DNA of 64,000 bases from Seleniibacterium sp963677135 (GTDB lineage Bacteria > Desulfobacterota > Desulfuromonadia > Desulfuromonadales > Geopsychrobacteraceae), in NCBI GenBank assembly GCA_963677135.2, contig CAXXLS010000017.1, forward strand, positions 558,001 through 622,000, given 5' to 3'. Below, one piece after another: positions 1 to 8,430 of this stretch; positions within the stretch are counted from its first letter, which is position 1, and each line of letters begins with the position of its first letter. The position numbers were made by a program, and so were the translations under genes. The notes below the pieces were generated by a model. It searched no databases. It had not been told where the DNA came from and saw only the letters and a list, made by a program, of their open reading frames with translations.

Positions 1-218
1 TTATGATTGATCCTGTCTGTTCATTCGTTTGCCTGGTGAGGCCAACGGCAGCTGCAGGCATGATTGCCCGGTGGTTTGATTACAGCCGTAGGTTAGCCAG
101 CCAGCATTCACCAGTCAAGTCCCCCGTCGGTCCCTTTATCCGAAACCCGCCCGGATGATTAGCAGTGGAGCTTCAGTGAGCATGGTCAATTGTGGAGGCG
201 AGTGACCTGACGGTTTCG
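1..218. other. window edge, no gene recognised
   Basis: Non-coding or edge sequence upstream of the window's first recognisable gene end. I see no convincing open frame, RNA fold or terminator. The left end could carry the last bases of a gene lying outside the window. Confidence 0.4.
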
Positions 219-566
219 TCAGAAACTGATGATGTCGAACCCGGCGTCCCGGTAGCTCGCCATGCTTGGATGACCGGACATGTCACCCAGCAGCGGCAAC
301 CCGCTCGCGACTGCGGCGTCAAGGGTGCCAAGCTTGGCTGCGCAGGCTTTACAGACGCCATCGACCACCCCGGCTTCTCGGCATTTTTTCCAGAGTCCAT
401 GCAGCGGATGACCCGTTTCGACAAGTTCCGGGACCAGTTTTACGGCCGCCCCTTCAATGACGATTTTCGCCTGGTAACCTTTTTCATTCATGTCGAGGGC
501 ATTCAGGAGCACATGGATAAAACACATGGGGTCTCCATTGAAGACAAACAGGGCAACTTTTTTCAT
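219..566 (-). CDS. DsrE-family-like small cytoplasmic protein
   Basis: A 115-residue soluble protein starting MKKVALFVFNGD, with the alternating beta/alpha pattern and the N-terminal strand-loop of DsrE/DsrF-like folds. Four cysteines are visible (C15, C62, C72, C75), the last two as a CKAC pair around residues 72-75. Such pairs are common in sulfur-relay and small redox proteins of this fold, but a specific reaction cannot be assigned. The start at 566 is chosen over a longer frame from 596 because an AGGAGA ribosome site sits just upstream of this ATG. It stands alone. Paralogues are usually annotated only as cytoplasmic protein or DsrE family. Family call moderate, function unknown. Confidence 0.7.
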   Translation of the reverse strand: MKKVALFVFNGDPMCFIHVLLNALDMNEKGYQAKIVIEGAAVKLVPELVETGHPLHGLWKKCREAGVVDGVCKACAAKLGTLDAAVASGLPLLGDMSGHPSMASYRDAGFDIISF

Positions 567-795
567 GAGGTCTCCTGGGGCTAGGAATGGTATCACGGCG
601 AAAATAACTGCGCTGATCTGGATCTTCGGCTCGCATAAAGCTGCGCACAGCGACCGCGGATCTCATTGACACGAAAATTCTAGACGGTAACGCTCATCTG
701 TCAATCCTTCCCGGGTAAAAGACCTTTTTGAACAGGACCGGGAAGGGGCATGACGGCATTCAGCGGCAATCTTCAGAAGCGGATTCGGATCCTCT

Positions 796-1737
796 TTAGA
801 TGATAACTCTGTGAATATAGGTCAGAACCAGGGTCAGGGTGACGATGGAACATAGCGTTGACAGGACGATCGCGGTACTGACGGTCGCGGCACCAACCCC
901 GTACCGTTGCGAAAATATATAAGCGTTGATGCCAACCGGCATGGAGGAGGTCAACAGGGCTGTCGCCGCCCACAGGAGTGGCAGGCTGAAGACATGAAAA
1001 GCGAGGATCCAGACCAGCAAGGGCATGGCGATCATCTTGAGCAGAATGGTCAGAAGGGCCGGCCTCATATGCCCTCTGATCTGGTACTTGTTCATTGACG
1101 CCCCCAGCACGAACAGGGCGGCCGGGACTGCGCCGCGGCTGAACAGTTTGAACGCATCCTCCACGGGATCGGGGAGACTGACGTTGAGAAGATTGAGAAT
1201 TATGCCGAATATCAGGCTGCCGGTGATGGGGTTCTTGACCAGCTGCAGGACGAGCTGAAGAAGACGTTGCAGCAGAGAGTTCAATCTCAGGGAATTTCGT
1301 TCGGCCGCTATAATCCCGATGCTGAAGAGCGCGAGATTGTGAATGGAAATGATAATGAACAGCGGCAGCATTGCTTCCTCGCCGAGTGCGTAAAGACACA
1401 CCGGCATGCCGACGATGGTCGCATTGGAATAGGAGGCTCCCATTCCGAAAACACTCTGTTCGGGTATCGTGAACTTGAAAAGAACAGCCCCCATAAAAAT
1501 ACTCAGAAGATAGATGGCGAAGACACCCAGATAATAGGCGGAAAGAAAATTCCAGTTGATGTCATCGGGAATCTGCATCTGGATCATGGCAATGAACAGA
1601 AGCGCAGGGATCAGCAAAGTGAAGGTGAATTTAGAAATGGCGTCACTGTCGGCGATGGACAACCAGTCGAGCTTGACGCAGAGATATCCAAACAGGGGAA
1701 TCAGCAGAACGGGAAAAACAATGCTGAAAACTTCCAA
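796..1737 (-). CDS. AEC-family permease (auxin efflux carrier type)
   Basis: A 313-residue integral membrane protein with about ten hydrophobic helices in two five-helix halves, the usual size and layout of bacterial AEC (auxin efflux carrier) transporters. Visible family features are the N-terminal VFPVLLIPLFGY helix, the polar break NATIVGMPV near residue 108, and the late SSMPVGINAYIF segment. Bacterial members export or exchange small organic anions such as malate or malonate; the substrate here cannot be read from sequence. Translation appears to begin at TTG, with AAAGGA eight bases upstream and no in-frame ATG nearby. It is monocistronic, with no obvious terminator at its end. Confidence 0.85.
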   Translation of the reverse strand: MEVFSIVFPVLLIPLFGYLCVKLDWLSIADSDAISKFTFTLLIPALLFIAMIQMQIPDDINWNFLSAYYLGVFAIYLLSIFMGAVLFKFTIPEQSVFGMGASYSNATIVGMPVCLYALGEEAMLPLFIIISIHNLALFSIGIIAAERNSLRLNSLLQRLLQLVLQLVKNPITGSLIFGIILNLLNVSLPDPVEDAFKLFSRGAVPAALFVLGASMNKYQIRGHMRPALLTILLKMIAMPLLVWILAFHVFSLPLLWAATALLTSSMPVGINAYIFSQRYGVGAATVSTAIVLSTLCSIVTLTLVLTYIHRVII

Positions 1738-2407
1738 CGCTTTCGTCCTTTCATGAACAATACATCTAAGAACAACCGGGTCCTGACTGGGGCCGCCTTG
1801 GCATGTCTGTCAAATATTGAGTGTCTTTAACGGGAGGGGGTGTCTTTTCGAGACAAGTTCTCCGGGAGCCGGGAAACCTCAGCGAGATGACGCCTTGCTG
1901 TTGAGGCACGAGCAAGAAAAGAACTCTTACTTTCTCCGGTCTTCATTTCATATCAATGCATCATCATGACACTTATTGACGCGTTTTTCAAAGAATTATT
2001 CCATCACGCATACCATGGGTGGTGGGAAGCCGTTCTCAGGTCGCCAGGTTCTTGTACTCGCCACTCAGTAACAGAGTGTCTGGCAAGGCCATTTTGCGGG
2101 CATGAGAAAATACTGGGCCTGGATTTTGCTAATCACAACGTATCAAGCAACCGAAAAGGTCTGAATTGGGTGAAAACAGGACTGGCAAAGCAATTGCCAG
2201 CGTCTCGTCTCAATTCGACACGGCCTGCCACTCATTGTTTAACATGCTGAAAATAAGTGGAAAAATTAATTGCGGAAAGCACGGAAGACCATCTTTCATG
2301 ATAAATATCACCAAGGATATTCAGAAGGACGTGGCAAATCTCAAATTGAGACGAAAATATTCTAATAACCTTGGCAAATGTTATCTCATTTCATCAAGGA
2401 GTCTGCG
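1738..2407. other. 670-bp intergenic region
   Basis: Lies between two divergently oriented genes, so it should hold promoters for both. A 7-bp hairpin (CTGGCAA at 2182-2188 with TTGCCAG at 2194-2200) is the only clear local structure. Two short plus-strand open frames (1966-2250 and 2166-2423) have no ribosome site or recognisable sequence, and I do not call them genes. Confidence 0.4.
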
Positions 2408-3457
2408 ATGTCAGTCAAGCTGATCAGGGCCACCAAGGAAGAAGCGATATTCACCATCGAAATAGATGCCGAGACGATTGAAAAGGCGATTATGGATGAA
2501 TTTCTGAAAACCGAGGACGCCAAGGATAAACAGCCGGGAGTCCCCCTGAGCAACCGCGCCATGCTGGCGAAACATCCGAATTTGGAACGGATTGCCAGCC
2601 AGGGGTTGAATTCTATTTTGCCGACCTATTACATGGATGCGATCAGGGAACTGGGTCTGACTCCCATGACCTATCCGGAAATCAAACCGCAGGAGACCAG
2701 GCTGGGAGATCCGTGTCTGGTCGAGATCCGTGTCGCTTTGGAGCCGGACATCAAGCTCAAGCAGTACGAAGGTCTGAAAGCGAACTATACTCCGGTTGTC
2801 GCGACCGATGACGACGTCGCACGTCAGATCGCCGGAATGCGTCAGCAGCGGGGAACTGGAGAGGATGATGAAAAGCTTCTGAAGACGCTTCCTTTTGACA
2901 GTATCGAAGATTTTGCCGCAGAGGTCCGCAAATCCCTGCAATCGATGGCGGACGAACAAACCGAAAACAACAAGCGCAGTGCCGTTCTGAAAAAGCTGAT
3001 CGAGATCAACCCCTGCCCCCTGCGGGAGGAAGTGATCGAACAGCAGATCATGATCATGATCAATCAGTTCCGTCAGCAGGTCGGAACCAACAATTTTGAC
3101 AATTATCTCAAGTCAAGCGGCAAGACGATTGAACAGGCTAAAAAGGAGGTCCGGCCCGAGGCGATCGAAGCGGTCAGAAAAAATCTGCTTCTCGGGGCCG
3201 TGGCAGCACGAATCGCTCCGGAGGTCAGCGAGGAGGACATTAAAAAGGCCATCATGAAACAGGACGGTTCGATCATGGATGTCGGTGTCGGTTATGATAC
3301 CCGTCGGCGCCGGGTTGAAGAGACCCCGGGGGCCATGGAGCAGCTGCAGCATGCGATCAGGCTCGAAAAGGCCGCTGACCATGTCCTGACGACGGCTGAA
3401 TTGGCGGAGAAGGATCCGGTCAGTATTCTTGATCAGCTTCCGGAATACCTGAAATAG
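2408..3457 (+). CDS. trigger-factor-like chaperone lacking the PPIase domain
   Basis: A 349-residue protein related to trigger factor. Residues 1-130 match the N-terminal ribosome-binding domain in pattern (acidic start, helix with ILPTYYMDAI, PEIKPQE, then VALEPDIKLKQYEGLK), and residues 135-349 resemble the helical C-terminal chaperone domain. The FKBP-type prolyl isomerase domain that normally separates them is absent. The ribosome-docking loop, normally GFRxGK, is replaced by PGVPLSNRAM at about 43-52. It may therefore be a ribosome-independent holdase. The ATG at 2408 has AAGGAG at 2396-2401; the longer frame from 2378 is rejected. No clpP/clpX/lon follow it, unlike a canonical tig locus. 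A terminator follows at 3562-3589. Confidence 0.75.
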   Translation: MSVKLIRATKEEAIFTIEIDAETIEKAIMDEFLKTEDAKDKQPGVPLSNRAMLAKHPNLERIASQGLNSILPTYYMDAIRELGLTPMTYPEIKPQETRLGDPCLVEIRVALEPDIKLKQYEGLKANYTPVVATDDDVARQIAGMRQQRGTGEDDEKLLKTLPFDSIEDFAAEVRKSLQSMADEQTENNKRSAVLKKLIEINPCPLREEVIEQQIMIMINQFRQQVGTNNFDNYLKSSGKTIEQAKKEVRPEAIEAVRKNLLLGAVAARIAPEVSEEDIKKAIMKQDGSIMDVGVGYDTRRRRVEETPGAMEQLQHAIRLEKAADHVLTTAELAEKDPVSILDQLPEYLK

Positions 3458-3561
3458 CAGGTTTACGGTCTTTACCAGGCCACTGAGGTAGCGGCGGTAT
3501 GAAATAAAAACTGCTATAAAACAGACAGTTAAAATGTAAAAGGTGGCAAGATACATGAAAG

Positions 3562-3589
3562 GCCCCGGATGACAACTCCGGGGCTTTTT
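3562..3589 (+). terminator. rho-independent terminator
   Basis: GCCCCGG (3562-3568) pairs with CCGGGGC (3578-3584) around a 9-base loop and is followed by five T. It ends transcription of the trigger-factor-like gene about 100 bases downstream of its stop. Confidence 0.85.
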
Positions 3590-3653
3590 CAGGATCTCTG
3601 AGTCATATTGTCACTGGCCCGATCAGACGGATACGGTTTCGCCAGTCAGGGTC

Positions 3654-4025
3654 TCAGATCGCACTCTTTTTGATGCCCCGGTAGCGCAGACCGTGAAGAG
3701 CGTTGGCAATCGCAGCGTCCCGGTTTTCCGGATCGGTGTGCAGATGGTAGTTGCTGGTGCCGATCGTACTGTAGGTCGTACCATAGAATTCCAAATCTTT
3801 GTCAGTAGCCGGTTTGACTCCCATATTGCTGCAGATTGTTTCATAATCCTCCCGGCCCAGCGCTTTTTTCGGCAGGCTTTGGAAGCGCACCATATGAGCG
3901 ATAAACTCTTCAGGATCGTCTACTGTAAAGCACCGGTACCATTTTTCCGGCTCCGTGGTATGAAAACCGGTCTCGACAAAACGCCCATCAGCATTTTTTT
4001 CCATCGTGGTCCAGACTGTGGCCAT
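3654..4025 (-). CDS. hypothetical protein, 123 residues
   Basis: I do not recognise this protein. It is soluble, has no signal peptide or membrane segment, and contains a single cysteine (in ETICSNMG). Aromatic and charged residues are spread through it (EKWYRCFTVDDPEEF near the N-terminus, SNYHLHTDPENRD in the C-terminal third), suggesting one compact domain. A strong AAGGAGGA site just upstream of ATG and normal codon use make it a real gene. It converges on the terminator of the trigger-factor-like gene and is divergent from the MFS exporter. No functional call. Confidence 0.7.
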   Translation of the reverse strand: MATVWTTMEKNADGRFVETGFHTTEPEKWYRCFTVDDPEEFIAHMVRFQSLPKKALGREDYETICSNMGVKPATDKDLEFYGTTYSTIGTSNYHLHTDPENRDAAIANALHGLRYRGIKKSAI

Positions 4026-4303
4026 TCCTTCCTCCTTTACGTGGTCAATAAAATCAGCAATGGTTTATGCATGTTTCAGGCCGGCAGTCTTTTCCGGAGT
4101 GAGGTTTTTGCGAAGACGGGTCTTTAAGGGCGGCTCTCAGTCTAAGGACGTAAAGTTATCGAACAACCTGATCGCTGTTCTTCACTTTTCTTTCGCAGAT
4201 TGATGCTGTAGAGTTAACGCTTCCGAATTCGCCCTTTTGATGAACAGGGCTAAGGCACCGGCAGCTGCCGCAGCCCCGTTCCAGCCACGTTTGCAGAAAG
4301 TCA

Positions 4304-5464
4304 GTGACAGTGAATCCTCAAACCTTTAAAAAGAATGAAGTCTTTGTTCTGTCTATTGCCCATCTCGCCCATGACACCTTCTCGGCTATTCTCGCTCCCT
4401 TACTCCCCCTGCTGATTGCCAAGCTCGGTTTGTCCCTTTCGGTGACTGCTTTTCTCGATATCATCAGGCGCATTCCGGCTTTGTTCAATCCCATTTTGGG
4501 ACTGCTGGTTGAGCGGACCGGAAGTAAATACATCGTCATCCTGACTCCGGCAATTACGGCGACCAGTATGGGGTTTGTCGGCCTGGCCAACTCTGCGACG
4601 ATATTGTTTATCCTGCTGTTTGTCGCCGGGGTCTCGGCCGCTCTGTTTCATGTCCCTTCCCCGGTCATGGTCAAGGACGTTTCCGGCAACCGGGTCGGAA
4701 CGGGGATGAGTTTTTTTATGGTCGGCGGTGAACTGGCCAGGACCCTGGGCCCGATGCTGGTCATTGCGGCTGTTTCCGCCTGGGGTCTCGAAGGGATCTA
4801 CCGGATTATCCCACTGGGATTGGCGGCGTCCCTGGTTCTCTTTGTCAAGCTGCGGCACTATCAGCCTCCCCAGCGATTCACCAAGCCCAAGGAAAGAGGG
4901 GATACGCGAAGGGTCCTCAGGGAGCAGCGCGCCTTTTTCGTGGCCCTGGCCGGGTATATTCTGTTTCAGAATGTAGCGAAGAGCGCCTTGACGCTGTTCC
5001 TGCCCGTTTATCTGACCAGCCAGGGCAGTTCTCTCTGGTATGCAGGCATTTCCCTGTCGGTGCTGCAGTTTTTCGGTGTCCTCGGAACCCTTTGTGCCGG
5101 GAATATCTCCGATCGGATCGGTCGTCGCAATACTCTCCTGGTTTCGAGTATCGCTACGGTCGTCTTCATGGGGTTGTTTGTCTGGAGTAACAACATCATC
5201 CTTCTGGCCGCTCTGGGTTTGTTCCTGTTCGCTTCTGGACCCGTGCTGCTCGCCCGAACCCAGGATACCGGCACCAATATGCCCACCTTCATGAACAGCA
5301 TGTACATGTTCATAAATTTCGGCGTCAGTTCCCTGGCCGTTTTTTGTGTCGGACTTCTCGGCGACGGCGTCGGTTTGCAGATGACCTACCTTGTGGCCAC
5401 CCTTTTCTGCCTGGGCACGATCCCCCTGGCGTGGCTGGTTACCCCGGGAGGGGCTTCTCACTGA
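4304..5464 (+). CDS. MFS exporter, fosmidomycin-resistance (Fsr)-like
   Basis: A 386-residue major facilitator protein with twelve hydrophobic helices. The first helix region (SIAHLAHDTFSAILAPLLP) and the segment ALFHVPSPVMV followed by GMSFFMVGGELARTLGP are characteristic of the Fsr-like drug-efflux branch. A basic loop near residues 185-205 separates the two six-helix halves, and a second MFS-type loop signature (NISDRIGRRNTLL) sits near residue 270. It probably exports a small hydrophilic compound by proton antiport. The start is GTG at 4304 with only a weak ribosome site; a second GTG two codons on is equally possible. Monocistronic. Confidence 0.8.
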   Translation: MTVNPQTFKKNEVFVLSIAHLAHDTFSAILAPLLPLLIAKLGLSLSVTAFLDIIRRIPALFNPILGLLVERTGSKYIVILTPAITATSMGFVGLANSATILFILLFVAGVSAALFHVPSPVMVKDVSGNRVGTGMSFFMVGGELARTLGPMLVIAAVSAWGLEGIYRIIPLGLAASLVLFVKLRHYQPPQRFTKPKERGDTRRVLREQRAFFVALAGYILFQNVAKSALTLFLPVYLTSQGSSLWYAGISLSVLQFFGVLGTLCAGNISDRIGRRNTLLVSSIATVVFMGLFVWSNNIILLAALGLFLFASGPVLLARTQDTGTNMPTFMNSMYMFINFGVSSLAVFCVGLLGDGVGLQMTYLVATLFCLGTIPLAWLVTPGGASH

Positions 5465-5605
5465 ACTGATTTTATAATTATTTCGGGTTTCCCGTCACAT
5501 GAAAGGGGCGCACTCTATCCTTTTCTTGACCTTTTTGGTAGATAATGGAAGTCTGGCTGGTTGTGAACATTCGTGCCCTCATTCTTCAGGAAAAGGTTTT
5601 AGATT

Positions 5606-5902
5606 ATGATAGCTCACCAGGAAACGCCCTTTGTCGTTCATGTCTTTGTCTGTACCAACGATCGCGCCGGTTCGCGCAAGTCCTGTGCTGATCGGGACAG
5701 CTCCCGACTGAAAGATCTGCTGAAGGAAGCGGTCGGCGCCAGGGGCTGGAAAGGGCAGGTCAGGGTTTCGGCATCCGGTTGCCTCGGGGTCTGCGACAAG
5801 GGGCCCAACGTGATGATTTATCCTCAAAAATTATGGTTTTCCGAGGTGGCCGTCGAGGATGCCGAGGCGTTACTGAAGGTTATTGAAGACCTCCTGCTGT
5901 GA
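5606..5902 (+). CDS. thioredoxin-like [2Fe-2S] ferredoxin
   Basis: A 98-residue soluble electron carrier of the thioredoxin-like [2Fe-2S] ferredoxin family (Aquifex Fd4 / NuoE-like fold). The cluster ligands are C16 and C27 in the N-terminal half, and C59 and C63 in the motif GCLGVCDKGPN. The first pair spacing (ten residues) and the CX3C second pair match the family. The protein ends after one long C-terminal helix. An AGGAAAAGG stretch serves as ribosome site. It lies 124 bp upstream of the PPi-type phosphofructokinase, same strand, but nothing shows that they are functionally linked. The redox partner is unknown. Confidence 0.88.
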   Translation: MIAHQETPFVVHVFVCTNDRAGSRKSCADRDSSRLKDLLKEAVGARGWKGQVRVSASGCLGVCDKGPNVMIYPQKLWFSEVAVEDAEALLKVIEDLLL

Positions 5903-6026
5903 TGTTCGGGGGAGGGGGGAGCCTGCAGCTGTTCCGGTACTGAATATTGCCCGGCCACTTGCCAGACGCCGGTAACGATCTACTCTTTAATGAGGAGAAG
6001 TATTTGACTGCAGACAGGAGGCAACC

Positions 6027-7226
6027 ATGGCAGCTGATAAAGGAACGATCGGGATTCTGACTGGCGGAGGTGATGTTCCGGGACTTAATCCGGCGATCCG
6101 GGCCATCACAGTCCGGGCGTTGCGGGAAGGGTTCAGAGTGATCGGAATCCGGCGGGGGTGGGCCGGCCTGGTCGATCTGATTCCCGACCCCCAGGCTGAC
6201 AACAGCAATAATTTTCGGGAACTGACCGAAGATCTTGTCAATCGTGCCGGCAGAACCGGTGGAACATTCCTGCATACTTCGCGTACGCGGCCAAGCCATC
6301 TGCCCCTGAGCAATGTTCCACCCCACCTGCGTGACCGGTACCAGGGCGACATCAACGATGTCACCGAAACCGTTCTCAAGAATATCGAGTTTCTCGGTAT
6401 TGATACCCTGATCCCCATCGGCGGGGATGACACCCTCAGTTACGGGCTGCGACTCCACAATGAAGGGGTCAAGGTCGTGGCGATCCCCAAGACCATGGAC
6501 AACGACGTCCCCGGAACCGATTACTGTATCGGCTTTTCCACCTGCGTGACACGTACCATCGAGATGACTCACAGTCTGCGGACCTGCGCCGGTTCCCACG
6601 AGCGCTTCCTGGTCCTTGAAGTGTTTGGACGGTATGCCGGTTTTTCAGCTCTGCTGCCGGCTATGGCGGGGGCTGCCGACCGCTGTATCATTCCGGAGCA
6701 TCCCTTCGCCATAGACCACCTGGCCGATCTGCTCAGCCAGGATCGGTGCAAGCATCCGAGCAACTATTCCGTGGTTCTGATCTCGGAAGGGGCGACCATG
6801 CTCCACCAGGACGATATGTCTTTCGAGGGTGATGAACAGGACCAGTACGGACACCGAAAACTCGGCGGGATCGGTGACCTGGTCGCTCGCGAACTCAAAG
6901 AGCTGAGCCCCCGGTTCAATGATGGCCGGCGGGTCAACGTTGTGAATCAGCGCCTCGGCTACCTGGTAAGATGCGGCGATCCCGACGCCATTGATTCCAT
7001 TGTTCCCATGGCTTTCGGCAACCTGGCCCTGGACCTGGTCCTGCAGCGCAAATCGGGCCGTCTGGTCAGCCTGCGCAATGGCTGCTACGACAATGTCCCG
7101 ATCGACGTCGTCACCGGACGCAAAAAGGTCGTGGACGTTCACAAGCACTACAATACCGAACGATTGAGGCCGGCCTACGAATCATTTTCCCGGCAGCCGC
7201 TGTTCATCATGACCAGTGATGTCTGA
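6027..7226 (+). CDS. phosphofructokinase with PPi-type signature
   Basis: A 399-residue group A phosphofructokinase. It phosphorylates fructose 6-phosphate, or runs the reverse reaction if PPi-linked. The N-terminal phosphate loop reads GILTGGGDVPGLN. The donor-discriminating positions are Asp135 in GGDDT and Lys155 in PKTMDND, where ATP-dependent enzymes carry Gly and Gly/Ala. Asp/Lys is the known signature of PPi-dependent enzymes. Asp158 is the catalytic base equivalent. It is about 80 residues longer than E. coli PfkA. A good AGGAGG precedes the ATG. A Gfo/Idh/MocA oxidoreductase follows 45 bp downstream. The second, ATP-type enzyme is at 33.8-34.8 kb. Confidence 0.9.
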   Translation: MAADKGTIGILTGGGDVPGLNPAIRAITVRALREGFRVIGIRRGWAGLVDLIPDPQADNSNNFRELTEDLVNRAGRTGGTFLHTSRTRPSHLPLSNVPPHLRDRYQGDINDVTETVLKNIEFLGIDTLIPIGGDDTLSYGLRLHNEGVKVVAIPKTMDNDVPGTDYCIGFSTCVTRTIEMTHSLRTCAGSHERFLVLEVFGRYAGFSALLPAMAGAADRCIIPEHPFAIDHLADLLSQDRCKHPSNYSVVLISEGATMLHQDDMSFEGDEQDQYGHRKLGGIGDLVARELKELSPRFNDGRRVNVVNQRLGYLVRCGDPDAIDSIVPMAFGNLALDLVLQRKSGRLVSLRNGCYDNVPIDVVTGRKKVVDVHKHYNTERLRPAYESFSRQPLFIMTSDV

Positions 7227-7271
7227 TGCGCCTGAACAACGTCCATCGGCCGCAGTGTTTTTGGAGATGCC

Positions 7272-8315
7272 ATGACCAGCAAAAAACTACGGTTCGGAAT
7301 TATCGGTCCGGGGACCATCGCCCATGTTCATTGCCGCGCCATCAGGCAGGCGGCGAATGCCGAGGTGGTGGCGGTTTACGGACGCAATCTTGAACGCGCG
7401 CAGGCTTTTGCCGCCCAGTATGAGTTAGCGGCATATCACGATCTGGACGCGTTTCTGTCACGCAGTGACCTGGATGCCGTCACCATTGCCAGTGCCTCCG
7501 GGGCCCACCTTGAAGCCGGCCTGGCGGCAGCCCGGCATGGCAAGCACATCCTCTGTGAAAAACCGCTGGAAATCACCTCGCGACGGGCAGAGGACCTGAT
7601 TGTCGCCTGCGCCCGTAACGGGGTCAGGCTCGGGGTCCTGTTCCAGGCGCGGTTCGATGACAGCACCCGTATCGCCAGACGGGCTATCGCCAGGGGGCGC
7701 CTGGGCAGAGTGCTTTTTGCCAGTTGTCAGATGCGCTGGTACCGCAGCCAGGAATATTACGATTCCGGTGAATGGCGCGGTTCCTGGTCTCTGGATGGAG
7801 GCGGGTGTCTCATGAACCAGGGGATTCACAGTATCGACCTGCTGCTGCACCTGGTTGGCGATGCCGTAAGCGTGGCCGCCTTCCAGGGGCCGACAACGCA
7901 TGAGCGAATCGAAATTGAAGATAACCTGGCTGCGGTCGTGCGCTTTCAAAATGGCGCCATCGGCACCATTGAAGCGTCAACCTCCTGTGCTCCGGGGTTC
8001 CCCCGGCGGATCGACATCTCCGGTGAAAAAGGGACTATCGGTATCGAAGGAGACAGTATCGTCCGTTGGGAATTCGTGTCCCCCGAACCGGAAGATGAAG
8101 GGATTTTGGAAGCCTCCCGGGTCGGAATCGGTGGTGCGGCCGATCCGACGGCGATCGGTGATAAAGGTCATTGCCTGGCATGCGAAGATTTTATCGAAAG
8201 CGTCAGGGAAAACCGGCGGCCCCTGGTCGACGGACTGGAAGGGAAGCGATCAGTCGATTTTGTCTGCGCTGTTTACGAGTCGATGAGAACCAGGAACATC
8301 GTTCAGCTTGATTGA
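7272..8315 (+). CDS. Gfo/Idh/MocA-family NAD(P)-dependent oxidoreductase
   Basis: A 347-residue two-domain dehydrogenase. The N-terminal Rossmann fold has GIIGPGTIAHVH at residues 9-20 for dinucleotide binding, and the family catalytic-lysine motif EKP is at 96-98. The C-terminal half has the alpha/beta substrate domain, with GGGCLMNQGIHSIDLL supplying the usual active-site Asp/His. Family members oxidise or reduce sugars, inositols or related polyols and UDP-sugars; the substrate cannot be told here. A GGAGAT site precedes ATG. It lies 45 bp after the PPi-type phosphofructokinase and may be co-transcribed with it. A GC-rich hairpin follows at 8381-8405. Confidence 0.88.
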   Translation: MTSKKLRFGIIGPGTIAHVHCRAIRQAANAEVVAVYGRNLERAQAFAAQYELAAYHDLDAFLSRSDLDAVTIASASGAHLEAGLAAARHGKHILCEKPLEITSRRAEDLIVACARNGVRLGVLFQARFDDSTRIARRAIARGRLGRVLFASCQMRWYRSQEYYDSGEWRGSWSLDGGGCLMNQGIHSIDLLLHLVGDAVSVAAFQGPTTHERIEIEDNLAAVVRFQNGAIGTIEASTSCAPGFPRRIDISGEKGTIGIEGDSIVRWEFVSPEPEDEGILEASRVGIGGAADPTAIGDKGHCLACEDFIESVRENRRPLVDGLEGKRSVDFVCAVYESMRTRNIVQLD

Positions 8316-8380
8316 TTCATGATGTGGGGGCAGCTCAAAGCGTGGTCTCCAGGGGGGGGCGGTTTGTTGTTTTCGTTCGG

Positions 8381-8405
8381 ACAGCCCGCCTTTCTGGCGG
8401 GCTGT
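8381..8405. terminator. intergenic hairpin between convergent genes
   Basis: ACAGCCCGCC (8381-8390) and GGCGGGCTGT (8396-8405) form a perfect 10-bp stem with a 5-base loop, between the ends of the oxidoreductase and the lipoate ligase. There is no T-tract on either side, so it is a probable but non-canonical transcript end for both genes. Confidence 0.5.
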
Positions 8406-8430
8406 CTGCTGAGCGGTCTGGGGGCGAGGA

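Noticed and set aside
1966..2423. Two short plus-strand frames before the trigger-factor-like gene
   Set aside because: No ribosome site, mixed codon use, no conserved pattern.
4400..5461. Long minus-strand open frame of 353 residues
   Set aside because: Antisense to the MFS exporter; composition is very polar and lacks any domain.
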